Assembly (NCBI RefSeq): GCF_000374525.1
Contig: NZ_KB894574.1
Span: 310,001-374,000, forward strand
Length of the DNA stretch: 64,000 nucleotides
From: Amorphus coralli DSM 19760
GTDB taxonomy: Bacteria > Pseudomonadota > Alphaproteobacteria > Rhizobiales > Amorphaceae
Direction: 5' to 3'
A program made the position numbers and the translations under genes. Shown piece by piece: positions 34,616-43,202 of the stretch. Position 1 is the first letter of the stretch, and every line of letters begins with the position of its first letter. A model generated the notes under the pieces. That model was given only the letters and a program-made list of their open reading frames with translations. It did not search any database and had not been told where the DNA came from.

Positions 34616-35054
34616 GTGGCATCCCTCCCCTGCCGCAACCGACGGCGCGGCGTCCCGGCCAGCCCGCTGCGATCGGCCCGTCTAGCGCGATCGGGTGGGG
34701 CTGGCCTTGCGACTGATCAAGACCCCTTCGTTTCCGAATGAGCCGGCCTTCGCAAGGGATGCGCGCTGATCCCGATCCCCAAAATTGCATCGAAACAGTG
34801 GATGGATGCCCGGATTCCGGCAAGGCGGGGCTTTCAGATCACAGTCAAGAGGCCATATTTTACACGCAATTGGTGCCTCTTACCGACCGCCACGCAGTGC
34901 GGCGGAACCGGAGTGCGTGGCGTCGGGCTGCGCGCAAGCGCATCATGGCCGAACGAAACGGGCCCGCCGGACTTGAAGACCTGAAGCCCGGACCCGGCAG
35001 CCAGCGGACAGATCGGCTGCGGCCCGGCTCCAGACCGCGACGAAAGGACGATTA
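34616..35054. other. intergenic region upstream of chvI (439 bp)
   Basis: No convincing gene. A 105-codon frame ends exactly at the chvI start but has no ribosome binding site or family likeness. The region is locally less GC-rich around 34830-34880 (ATATTTTACACGCAATTGG), where a weak TTTCAG, 18-base spacer, TATTTT promoter for chvI could sit. The divergent promoter of the HugZ-like gene must also be here. Confidence 0.4.
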
Positions 35055-35756
35055 ATGGCGACGGTTGCACTCGTCGACGACGACCGGAACATCCTGGCCT
35101 CGGTGTCGATCGCCCTCGAATCGGAAGGCTACCGGGTCCAGACCTACACGGACGGATCCTCGGCGCTTCAGGGCTTGTCCCAGGACCCGCCCGATCTCGC
35201 GATCTTCGATATCAAGATGCCGCGCATGGACGGCATGGAGCTTTTGAGGCGCGTGCGACAGCAGACCGACATGCCGGTGATCTTCCTCACCTCCAAGGAC
35301 GAGGAAATCGACGAACTGTTCGGCCTGAAGATGGGCGCCGACGACTTCATCCGGAAGCCGTTTTCCCAGCGGCTTCTCGTGGAGCGCGTGAAGGCGGTCA
35401 TGCGCCGCGCCCAGCCGCGCGACGGCAGCGCCCCGAAGCCGACCGACGCCAGCAAGATCCTGGAACGCGGCCTGCTGAAGATGGACCAGGAGCGGCACAC
35501 CTGCACCTGGCAGGGCGAGCCCGTGACGCTGACGGTGACGGAATTCCTGATCCTGTTCGCGCTGGCCCAGCGCCCCGGCGTGGTGAAGAGCCGCAACGCC
35601 CTGATGGACGCGGCCTATGACGACCAGGTCTACGTGGATGACCGCACCATCGACAGCCACATCAAGCGGCTGCGCAAGAAGTTCAAGGTGGTCGACACCA
35701 ACTTCGACATGATCGAGACCCTGTACGGGGTCGGCTACCGCTTCAAGGAGATGTAG
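35055..35756 (+). CDS. chvI: response regulator ChvI
   Basis: OmpR-type response regulator of the acid/envelope-stress system essential in many rhizobia. The receiver domain has the acidic pair in [10 protein letters not shown], the phospho-acceptor Asp52 in [13 protein letters not shown], Thr in [10 protein letters not shown] and Lys in FIRKPFSQ. The C-terminal winged helix ends with [19 protein letters not shown] and [11 protein letters not shown]. Length (233) is typical. AAAGGA precedes the ATG. The sensor kinase ChvG follows after 22 bases. Confidence 0.96.
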   Translation: MATVALVDDDRNILASVSIALESEGYRVQTYTDGSSALQGLSQDPPDLAIFDIKMPRMDGMELLRRVRQQTDMPVIFLTSKDEEIDELFGLKMGADDFIRKPFSQRLLVERVKAVMRRAQPRDGSAPKPTDASKILERGLLKMDQERHTCTWQGEPVTLTVTEFLILFALAQRPGVVKSRNALMDAAYDDQVYVDDRTIDSHIKRLRKKFKVVDTNFDMIETLYGVGYRFKEM

Positions 35757-35778
35757 GCCGCGACAAGCGGACCGGTTC

Positions 35779-37569
35779 ATGGCTGTCGATACCGACACAC
35801 AGGAGAGCGAGCGCAGAGCGCCACGCCGCCGGCCACGGCTGCGGGCCATCGGCCGGATCGCGCGCAGCGTCGGCGGATCGCTGTCGGCCACGGTCTTCTC
35901 CAGCGTGACCCGGCGGATCCTGGTGCTGAACCTGGTCGGCCTCGTCGCCCTCGTCTCCGGCACGCTCTACCTGAACCAGTTCCGCGCCGGCCTGATCGAC
36001 GCGCGGGTGGAGAGCCTGCTGATCCAGGGCGAGATCATCGCCGCGGCCATCGCCGCCTCCGCCACCGTCGACACCGACACGATCTCCGTCGATCCGGAAC
36101 GGCTGCTGGAGCTGCAGGCCGGCGAGAGCGTCTCGCCCATCGACCAGGGGGTGCACGCGCTCGACTTTCCCATCAATCCCGAACGCGTCGCGCCGATCCT
36201 CCGGCGGCTGATCTCGCCCACCAAGACCCGGGCGCGGATCTACGACCGCGACGGGCTGCTGCTGCTGGACTCCCGCCACCTTTATTCGCGCGGCCAGATC
36301 CTCCGCTTCGACCTGCCGCCGCCGCAGGAGAGCGAGCCCGGCCCGCTGGAAAAGATCTGGGAGAGGTTGAAGGCCTGGACATTGCACGGCGACCTACCCC
36401 TTTACCGGGAGATCGGCGGCTCCAACGGCCGGGAATATCCCGAGGTTGAGCGCGCCGTATCCGGCGCGCCGGCCAGCGTGGTCCGCGTCAACGAGAAGGG
36501 CGAGCTGATCGTCTCCGTGGCGGTGCCAATCCAGCGCTTCCGCGCCGTTCTGGGCGCGCTGCTTCTCTCCACCCAGGGCGGCGACATCGATTCCATCCTG
36601 CGCGCCGAGCGGCTCGCGATCGTGCGGGTGTTCCTGGTGTCCGCCGGTGTCATGGCGGTTCTGTCGATCCTGATGGCCGGCACAATCGCCGGCCCGATCC
36701 GGCGGCTTGCGGCCGGCGCGGAACGGGTGCGGCGCGGCGTGCGCGGACGCCAGGCGATCCCCTCCTTCTCCGAGCGCACCGACGAGATCGGCCATCTCGG
36801 CCGGGCGCTGAAGGAAATGACCGACGCGCTCTACAACCGGATCGACGCCATCGAGACGTTCGCCGCCGACGTGGCGCACGAGCTCAAGAACCCGCTCACC
36901 TCGCTGCGCAGCGCGGTGGAGACGCTACCGCGCGCCAAGACGGAGGAGTCCCGCGACCGGCTTCTCGGCATCATCCAGCACGACGTGCGCCGGCTCGACC
37001 GGCTGATCTCCGACATTTCCGACGCCTCGCGTCTCGACGCCGAACTGGCACGCCGCGACGCAGAGCCGGTGGATCTCGCGGCGCTGCTGGAGGCGGTGGT
37101 GGAGCTACAGCGCGAGCTGGCGCGCCCCGACGGCATCAAGATCGCCCTCAAGGTCGACACCAAGGCCGCCCGCGGCGGCCGCGACGCCTATCTCGTCAAC
37201 GGCCACGACAGCCGCCTCAGCCAGGTCTTCACCAACCTGCTCGACAATGCGCGCTCCTTCTCCCCGCCCGGCAGCACCATCACCGTCAGCGCGCATCGGC
37301 GCGAAGGCGAGGTTGAGGTGATCGTGGACGACCAGGGACCAGGCATCACCGCGGAGAAGGTGGAGCGGATCTTCGAGCGCTTTTATACGGATCGCCCGGA
37401 GGTGCAGGGGTTCGGCGACAATTCCGGCCTCGGCCTGTCGATCACCCAGCAGATCGTCGAAGCCCATCGCGGCAGCGTCTCGGCGGAAAACCGCACGGTC
37501 TCCGACGACGGCCAGATCCATGTCGCCGGCGCCCGCTTCATCGTGCGGCTGCCGGCCCTGACCGTGTGA
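35779..37569 (+). CDS. chvG: sensor histidine kinase ChvG (ExoS)
   Basis: Membrane sensor kinase partner of ChvI. Two helices (ILVLNLVGLVALVSGTLYL and VFLVSAGVMAVLSILMAGTI, near residues 50 and 284) enclose a periplasmic domain of about 210 residues, followed by a HAMP domain, the H-box with phospho-acceptor His367 in DVAHELKNPLTSLRSA, the N-box VFTNLLDNARSFSPPG and G-boxes DDQGPGI and SGLGLSI. The N-terminus is Arg-rich. It overlaps hprK by four bases. In relatives ExoR inhibits the periplasmic domain; exoR is not in this window. Confidence 0.95.
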   Translation: MAVDTDTQESERRAPRRRPRLRAIGRIARSVGGSLSATVFSSVTRRILVLNLVGLVALVSGTLYLNQFRAGLIDARVESLLIQGEIIAAAIAASATVDTDTISVDPERLLELQAGESVSPIDQGVHALDFPINPERVAPILRRLISPTKTRARIYDRDGLLLLDSRHLYSRGQILRFDLPPPQESEPGPLEKIWERLKAWTLHGDLPLYREIGGSNGREYPEVERAVSGAPASVVRVNEKGELIVSVAVPIQRFRAVLGALLLSTQGGDIDSILRAERLAIVRVFLVSAGVMAVLSILMAGTIAGPIRRLAAGAERVRRGVRGRQAIPSFSERTDEIGHLGRALKEMTDALYNRIDAIETFAADVAHELKNPLTSLRSAVETLPRAKTEESRDRLLGIIQHDVRRLDRLISDISDASRLDAELARRDAEPVDLAALLEAVVELQRELARPDGIKIALKVDTKAARGGRDAYLVNGHDSRLSQVFTNLLDNARSFSPPGSTITVSAHRREGEVEVIVDDQGPGITAEKVERIFERFYTDRPEVQGFGDNSGLGLSITQQIVEAHRGSVSAENRTVSDDGQIHVAGARFIVRLPALTV

Positions 37570-38054
37570 GCACACGGGAGATGGAAACCGTTCATGCCAC
37601 CTGCCTGCTGATCGGACGGCATGGCGTCCTGATCCGGGGCGCCTCGGGCTCCGGCAAGACGGCGCTGGCCGGCGCACTCATCGATGCCGCACAGGCCCGG
37701 GGCGGCTTCGCCTGCCTGGTGGCAGACGATCGCGTGTCGCTTGCGGCGATCAACGGCCGGCTCGTGGCGCGGGTCCCGGACACCATCGCCGGGCTGATGG
37801 AAATTCGCGGCCGCGGCATCGAGCGCGTGGATCACGAACCGGCGGCCGTGGTGCGGCTGGTGGTGGACATGGTGCCGCAGGGCGAGGTCGACCGTCTGCC
37901 GGATGACGCTGCCCGTATCACCGAGATCGAGGGAATTCGACTGCCGCTGCAGGCGGTGAGCGGCCACGACTGGCCGGCTCTCGCTTCGGTTCGCGCGGCC
38001 CTGGCGCGCCTCGCCGATGAGGATGCCGGGACCGTGATCGTCGATTTCCCTTGA
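37566..38054 (+). CDS. hprK: HPr kinase/phosphorylase, short form
   Basis: A 162-residue protein consisting only of the catalytic P-loop domain of HPr kinase (GASGSGKTAL, residues 25-34) with the signature MEIRGRGIERVDHEP; the N-terminal half of the Firmicutes enzyme is absent, as usual in alphaproteobacteria. It should phosphorylate the regulatory serine of the HPr encoded nearby. GTG 37566 overlaps the chvG stop; an ATG at 37581 is an alternative but its purine stretch abuts the codon. Linked to EIIA-Man and HPr genes, it forms a regulatory rather than sugar-transporting PTS. Confidence 0.93.
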   Translation: MSTREMETVHATCLLIGRHGVLIRGASGSGKTALAGALIDAAQARGGFACLVADDRVSLAAINGRLVARVPDTIAGLMEIRGRGIERVDHEPAAVVRLVVDMVPQGEVDRLPDDAARITEIEGIRLPLQAVSGHDWPALASVRAALARLADEDAGTVIVDFP

Positions 38055-38220
38055 ACTGCTTTGCCGGGTGGCCGATTTTTGCCGGCACCCTTCGTCGACC
38101 CCAGGGTTCTCGCTTCGTGACGGATCGCTCCTTCCGACCTGCCTCGACCGGCGGCCGCCCCGCGCCCGCCCCCGCCCGCCATGCGCCGGCCCCCTCCCAC
38201 GACCGCACCTGCGAGGTCCT

Positions 38221-38625
38221 ATGATCGGTCTCGTTCTCGTCACCCATGGACGGCTCGCCGAAGAGCTCAAATCGGCGCTGGAGCACGTCGTCGGTGCCCA
38301 GGAACACATCGCCACGATCTGCATCGGGCCGGACGACGACATGGAGAAACGCCGCACCGACATCGTCGAGGCGATCGCCGCCGTCGACCAGGGCGACGGT
38401 GTGGTGGTGCTCACCGACATGTTCGGCGGGACGCCTTCCAACCTCGCCATATCGGTGATGCGAGCCGGCGAGATCGAGGTGATCGCAGGCGTCAACCTGC
38501 CGATGCTGGTGAAGCTGGCCAGCGTGCGCGCCGACACGCCCCTGGTGAAGGCCGTCGACGACGCCAAGACCGCCGGCCAGAAATATATCAGCGTGGCGAG
38601 CCAGGTGCTGTCGGGTAGCCGATGA
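38221..38625 (+). CDS. manX: PTS EIIA component, mannose/sorbose class
   Basis: A 134-residue EIIA-Man domain. The phospho-acceptor is His9 in LVLVTHGRLAEEL, and LTDMFGGTPSNLA is a family hallmark. No EIIB, EIIC or EIID partners are present, so it is a regulatory phosphocarrier in the alphaproteobacterial PTS-Ntr branch. GAGG precedes ATG 38221; the frame is open upstream without similarity. A 166-base gap separates it from hprK; its stop overlaps ptsH by four bases. Confidence 0.93.
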   Translation: MIGLVLVTHGRLAEELKSALEHVVGAQEHIATICIGPDDDMEKRRTDIVEAIAAVDQGDGVVVLTDMFGGTPSNLAISVMRAGEIEVIAGVNLPMLVKLASVRADTPLVKAVDDAKTAGQKYISVASQVLSGSR

Positions 38626-38924
38626 GCGATGCCGGGGCCGAGCCCCTTACCGTCACCCTGACCATCGTCAACCGGCGCGGCCTGCACGCCCGGGCTTCCG
38701 CCAAATTCGTCAAGACCATCGAGACCTTCGATGCCGAGATTACCGTCGAGCGCGATGGTCAGAGCGTCGGCGGAACCTCCATCATGGGCCTGCTGATGCT
38801 GGGCGCGGGCAAGGGCACCCAGATCGTCGTATCGGCGCGCGGCCCGGAGGCGGACGCCGCGATCGCAGCGGTAACCGCTCTGGTCGAGAACGGGTTCGGC
38901 GAGGACGGGCCCGGGGCCGCCTGA
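38622..38924 (+). CDS. ptsH: phosphocarrier protein HPr
   Basis: A 100-residue HPr with the phospho-acceptor His22 in NRRGLHARASAKFVK and the HprK-target serine Ser53 in GGTSIMGLLMLGAGKG. Receives phosphate from EI-Ntr (not in this window) and passes it to EIIA. Having both sites intact together with hprK means Ser-phosphorylation control is likely. Translationally coupled to manX through ATGA. Confidence 0.95.
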   Translation: MSDAGAEPLTVTLTIVNRRGLHARASAKFVKTIETFDAEITVERDGQSVGGTSIMGLLMLGAGKGTQIVVSARGPEADAAIAAVTALVENGFGEDGPGAA

Positions 38925-39023
38925 CCCCGCTCATCGCATGATTGGTGTCCACTGGTCGGGCCGCGGATTGCGGTCCGCGCGTGCGCGCGTCGTTCAGCCG
39001 GGGGCCCACCGCTGGCCGAACAT

Positions 39024-39043
39024 ATATAAAGAAATCTTTATAT
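39024..39043. promoter_or_regulatory. 20-bp palindrome upstream of ahcY, candidate SahR-type operator
   Basis: ATATAAAGA-AA-TCTTTATAT, perfect nine-base arms, the most AT-rich spot in this part of the window. It ends five bases before the -35 box of the ahcY promoter. ArsR-family SahR regulators, which sense S-adenosylhomocysteine in Proteobacteria, use AT-rich palindromes of this kind before SAM-cycle genes; the regulator gene is not in this window. Confidence 0.65.
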
Positions 39044-39048
39044 CGTTA

Positions 39049-39077
39049 TTGAACCCGGGCGCCGGGACCGCTATACC
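39049..39077 (+). promoter_or_regulatory. ahcY promoter
   Basis: -35 TTGAAC (39049-39054), 17-base spacer, -10 TATACC (39072-39077). Transcription would start near 39084, giving a leader of about 68 bases before the ahcY ATG, with AAGGAG just before the start codon. Confidence 0.6.
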
Positions 39078-39151
39078 CCATTCCACGTGGCGCACCGCGT
39101 GAACCCGCGCGCGCCCTCTCAATCCGAGAACGCCAACAAGGAGCGACCACC

Positions 39152-40558
39152 ATGCTCGACAAGCCCGCCACCGATTTTATCGTGAAGGACATCGGCCTCG
39201 CCGACTGGGGCCGCACCGAAATCGACATCGCCGAGACCGAGATGCCGGGCCTGATGGCCGTGCGCGAGGAATATGCCGCCTCGAAGCCGCTGAAAGGCGC
39301 CCGCATCGCCGGTTCGCTGCACATGACGATCCAGACCGCCGTCCTGATCGAGACCCTGGTCGCCCTCGGCGCCGAGGTCCGCTGGGCGTCGTGCAACATC
39401 TTCTCGACCCAGGACCAGGCCGCCGCCGCCATCGCCGCGACGGGCACGCCGGTCTTCGCCATCAAGGGCGAGACGCTGGAAGAGTACTGGGACTACGCCG
39501 ACCGGATCCTCGACTGGGGTGACGGCGAGACCTGCAACATGATCCTCGACGACGGCGGCGACGCCACCATGCTCGTCATGCTCGGCGCCAAGGCCGAGAA
39601 GGATCCCTCGGTTCTCGACAATCCGAAGAACGAGGAAGAGAAGTTCCTGTGCGCGACGATCAAGCGTCGCCTCGAGAAGGACCCGACCTTCTACTCGCGC
39701 TGCCGCGACGCCATCCGCGGCGTCTCCGAGGAGACGACCACGGGCGTGATGCGTCTCTACCAGATGGAGAAGCGCGGCGAACTGCCGTTCCCGGCCATTA
39801 ACGTCAACGACTCCGTCACCAAGTCGAAATTCGACAACAAGTACGGCTGCCGTGAATCGCTGGTGGACGCCATCCGCCGCGGTACCGACGTGATGATGGC
39901 CGGCAAGGTGGCCGTCGTCTGCGGTTACGGCGACGTCGGCAAGGGCTCCGCCCAGTCGCTCTCCGGCTCCGGCGCCCGCGTGCTGGTCACCGAGATCGAT
40001 CCGATCTGCGCCCTGCAGGCCGCCATGGACGGCTACGAGGTCGTGACCATGGAAGAGGCCGCCCCGCGCGCCGACATCGTCGTCACCGCGACCGGCAACA
40101 AGGACGTGCTGACCGTCGATCACATGCGCGCCCTGAAGGACATGGCGATCGTCTGCAACATCGGCCACTTCGACAACGAGATTCAGGTCGACGGCCTGAA
40201 GAACTTCAAGTGGAAGAACGTCAAGCCGCAGGTCGACCTGATCGAGTATCCGGACGGCAAGCGGATGATCCTGCTCTCCGAGGGCCGCCTCGTGAACCTC
40301 GGCAACGCCACCGGCCACCCGAGCTTTGTGATGTCGGCGTCCTTCTCCAACCAGACGCTGGCTCAGATCGAGCTCTGGACCAAGGGCGACCAGTACGAGA
40401 AGAAGGTCTACGTGCTGCCGAAGCACCTGGACGAGAAGGTCGCCGAGTTGCACCTGCGCAAGCTCTCGGCCCAGCTGACCAAGCTCTCCGACGAGCAGGC
40501 CGACTATATCGGCGTTCCGGTCAACGGCCCGTTCAAGTCGGACCTCTATCGCTACTAG
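39152..40558 (+). CDS. ahcY: adenosylhomocysteinase
   Basis: Hydrolyses S-adenosylhomocysteine to adenosine and homocysteine, completing the activated methyl cycle. The 468-residue protein has [38 protein letters not shown], the NAD-binding [18 protein letters not shown] and [14 protein letters not shown], and ends PFKSDLYRY as expected. Codon use looks very biased, consistent with strong expression. It has its own promoter and terminator. A separate MTA/SAH nucleosidase gene at 54236 gives a second route for the same metabolite. Confidence 0.98.
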   Translation: MLDKPATDFIVKDIGLADWGRTEIDIAETEMPGLMAVREEYAASKPLKGARIAGSLHMTIQTAVLIETLVALGAEVRWASCNIFSTQDQAAAAIAATGTPVFAIKGETLEEYWDYADRILDWGDGETCNMILDDGGDATMLVMLGAKAEKDPSVLDNPKNEEEKFLCATIKRRLEKDPTFYSRCRDAIRGVSEETTTGVMRLYQMEKRGELPFPAINVNDSVTKSKFDNKYGCRESLVDAIRRGTDVMMAGKVAVVCGYGDVGKGSAQSLSGSGARVLVTEIDPICALQAAMDGYEVVTMEEAAPRADIVVTATGNKDVLTVDHMRALKDMAIVCNIGHFDNEIQVDGLKNFKWKNVKPQVDLIEYPDGKRMILLSEGRLVNLGNATGHPSFVMSASFSNQTLAQIELWTKGDQYEKKVYVLPKHLDEKVAELHLRKLSAQLTKLSDEQADYIGVPVNGPFKSDLYRY

Positions 40559-40611
40559 AATGGGGTGACGGGGCGCCGGCAGCCAGCCGGGCCGCTCCCA
40601 CGCCGACATCG

Positions 40612-40641
40612 AAGCGCCGGTCCCCCGCGGGCCGGCGCTTT
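40612..40641 (+). terminator. terminator after ahcY
   Basis: Perfect nine-base stem AAGCGCCGG (40612-40620) and CCGGCGCTT (40632-40640) with an 11-base loop and a short T run. It isolates ahcY from the kinase gene downstream. Confidence 0.75.
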
Positions 40642-40768
40642 CTCGTGCGCCGCCGGTCGCCGCGACGAGAACCGGTCCCATCCGCCGCCACGATGAATTA
40701 GGGTTCGCCGACTGCGCCACCCGATTCGACCGACCGACCCGAAATCCCGAGCCGGCTTCGCGACCGCC

Positions 40769-43150
40769 ATGACCGCTCGACCGCCCAGGCCCTTCGCCGC
40801 ACCGTCCGTTGCCGCCCTCTGGTTCGCCGCCGGAGCGGGACCGGCCGTGGCGACCCCCTACGAGACCGGGCCGAGCCTGGTTCCGCTGGTGCTGGGCGCC
40901 ACCACGGTGGCGGGTCTCCTGGCGACGATCGGGTTCGGCGCGCTGGCCTGGTCGATCCACCGCCGGCAGGCCGCCCTGCGCGCCCAGGTCGAGGAGAACG
41001 GTTTGCGGGCGGAGCGCGCCGAAACCGTTCTCGATGCCGCCGGTCGGCGCACCCTCGTCCTGCCCTCGGACGACGGTCGTCCCGCCGTCTTCGGCGCCAC
41101 CGCCATGGAAGGCGTACCGGCCACCCCCGACGACCTGCTCGACGCATCACGCTGGCTGGTTGGAGAGGACGCTGCGCGCCTGTCCGAAGCGCTGGCCTCC
41201 CTGCGCGCGGACGGCACCCCATTCGAGATGGAACTGGCGACCGATGCCGGCCCCACCGTCATGGTCCGGGGCCGCATTGCCGGCGACAGCGCCACGCTGA
41301 CGATCGCCCCCATTACCGCCGGGCCCCGCGCGCCGCAGAGCGACGCGCTTCGCGACTTCCTGGAACGGCTGCCCTACCCCGTGTGGATGCGCGACCGGGA
41401 CGGCCGCCTCCACTGGGTCAACGCGGCCTACGCCAATGCCGTGGAGCGGGCCGACGCGGCGGACGCGGTGGCCGCGAACGACGAACTTCTGGATACCGCC
41501 GGCCGCGAAACCCTGGCGGCGCGTCGCACCGGCGACGGCCGCTCCGACGTGCGTGTCTCGACGGTGATCCGCGGCGAAAACCGCACGCTCGACGTGGTCG
41601 AACTGACCACTGCCAACGGCCGTGTCGGCGTCGGCATCGACGTGACCGCGCTGGAACAGGCCCATGCCGTCCTGCGCCGCACCGTCGACTTCCACGCCCG
41701 CACCCTCGACGAACTCGCCACTCCGGTAGCCGTCTTCGGACCCGACCGGCGGCTGCAATTCTACAACCCCGCCTATCGCGCGCTCTGGGACCTGGACGCC
41801 ACCTATCTCGACACCCACCCGGAGGACGCGGCCCTTCTCAAGGTGCTGCGCGCAGCGCGCAAGCTGCCCGAGCAGGCCGACTTCGACGCCTGGGCACGCC
41901 TCGTCACCCGCGGCTACCAGTCGGTGGAGAGCTTCGAGGAGTGGTGGCATCTGCCCGATGGCCAGACACTGCGCGTCATCGCCAACCCGCATCCGCACGG
42001 CGGCGTCACCTACATCTACGAAAACGTCACCGAGCGGCTCGACCTGGAAAGCCGCTACAACGCCCTGATCCGGGTGCAGAGCGAAACGCTGGACCACTTG
42101 GCGGAAGGTGTCGCGGTGTTCGGGCCCGACGGTCGTCTACGCCTGTGCAACCCGGTCTTCTCCGAGTTGTGGCAGGTGCCGGCCGATGCGCTCGCCGACC
42201 AGACCCACATCACCCGCATCAGCAATGCCAGCGCCCGCAGCCCCGCCGATCGGACCGCCTGGGTGAAGATCGCCGGCGCCGTGACCAGCCTCGACGACCG
42301 CCGCGAACCGGTGGCCGACCGGCTGGAGCGCGAGGACGGAAGCGTCGTGGATTACGCCACCGTTCCGCTGCCCGACGGCGCGACGCTCGCCACCTTCGTC
42401 GACGTGACCGACACCGTGCAGGTCGAGCGCGCGCTGAAGGAGCGCAACCAGGCCCTGGAGCAGGCCGACCAGCTCAAGACCGCCTTCATCGGCCACGTCT
42501 CCTACGAGCTGCGCTCGCCGCTGACCACGATCATCGGCTTCACCCAGCTCCTCACCGGCAGCGGCATCGGCCCGCTGAACGAAAAGCAGCGCGAATACGC
42601 CAGCTACATCCACTCCTCCTCCGAGGCGCTGCTGGCCATCATCAACGACATTCTCGACCTCACCACCATCGACGCCGGCATCATGGAGCTGGAGCTCTCC
42701 GACGTGGACCTGGCGGCGGTCGTGACGGCGGCGACAGAGGGCCTGCAGGACCGGATCAAGGAAGCACGCCTCACCGTCGCCAGCGACATATCGACCGACA
42801 TCGGCATCTTCCAGGCCGACGAGAAGCGCGTGCGTCAGGTGATCTACAACCTGCTCGCCAACGCCATCACCTTCTCGCCGGAGGACGACACGGTGGAGAT
42901 TCGCGGTGCGCGGGAGGGCGGCGAAATGGTGCTGTCGGTCTCCGATCACGGCCGGGGCATCCCGGAGGAGAAGATCGACGCGGTGTTCGACCGCTTCGTC
43001 TCCGATCCGTCCGGCGGGCGGCGCCGCGGCGCGGGATTGGGGCTTGCCATCGTGCGGAGCTTCGTCGAACTTCACGGTGGCTCGGTGGACATCGCTTCCG
43101 AGCCCGGCGCCGGCACCACCGTGACCGTGCGCCTTCCCCTCCGTCAGTGA
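40769..43150 (+). CDS. divL: DivL-like multi-PAS kinase with Tyr in place of the H-box His
   Basis: A 793-residue membrane-anchored protein: one N-terminal helix (SLVPLVLGATTVAGLLATIG), three PAS domains starting near residues 194, 312 and 440 (each with a PVWMRDRDG / PVAVFGPD / GVAVFGPD start), a dimerisation/phosphotransfer domain and an ATPase domain. The H-box reads GHVSYELRSPLTTIIGF, with Tyr579 where histidine kinases have His. The N-box (VIYNLLANAITFSPED) and G-boxes (DHGRGIP, GAGLGLAIV) are intact. A Tyr at this place is the hallmark of DivL, which controls CckA and thus CtrA in the cell cycle. The symbol is assigned by this feature and by context (between ahcY and tsaE). Confidence 0.8.
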   Translation: MTARPPRPFAAPSVAALWFAAGAGPAVATPYETGPSLVPLVLGATTVAGLLATIGFGALAWSIHRRQAALRAQVEENGLRAERAETVLDAAGRRTLVLPSDDGRPAVFGATAMEGVPATPDDLLDASRWLVGEDAARLSEALASLRADGTPFEMELATDAGPTVMVRGRIAGDSATLTIAPITAGPRAPQSDALRDFLERLPYPVWMRDRDGRLHWVNAAYANAVERADAADAVAANDELLDTAGRETLAARRTGDGRSDVRVSTVIRGENRTLDVVELTTANGRVGVGIDVTALEQAHAVLRRTVDFHARTLDELATPVAVFGPDRRLQFYNPAYRALWDLDATYLDTHPEDAALLKVLRAARKLPEQADFDAWARLVTRGYQSVESFEEWWHLPDGQTLRVIANPHPHGGVTYIYENVTERLDLESRYNALIRVQSETLDHLAEGVAVFGPDGRLRLCNPVFSELWQVPADALADQTHITRISNASARSPADRTAWVKIAGAVTSLDDRREPVADRLEREDGSVVDYATVPLPDGATLATFVDVTDTVQVERALKERNQALEQADQLKTAFIGHVSYELRSPLTTIIGFTQLLTGSGIGPLNEKQREYASYIHSSSEALLAIINDILDLTTIDAGIMELELSDVDLAAVVTAATEGLQDRIKEARLTVASDISTDIGIFQADEKRVRQVIYNLLANAITFSPEDDTVEIRGAREGGEMVLSVSDHGRGIPEEKIDAVFDRFVSDPSGGRRRGAGLGLAIVRSFVELHGGSVDIASEPGAGTTVTVRLPLRQ

Positions 43151-43202
43151 TCGCTCCTCCATTGCGCGCCGCCCGCGTCCGGCCCCGCTCCCACACCCGC
43201 TC

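Noticed and set aside
34738-35055. A 105-codon frame ending at the chvI start codon
   Set aside because: No ribosome binding site, no recognisable motif; the region looks like a regulatory gap.
38925-39151. SAM or SAH riboswitch in front of ahcY
   Set aside because: I could not fold a convincing aptamer; an AT-rich palindrome with a normal promoter explains the region better.
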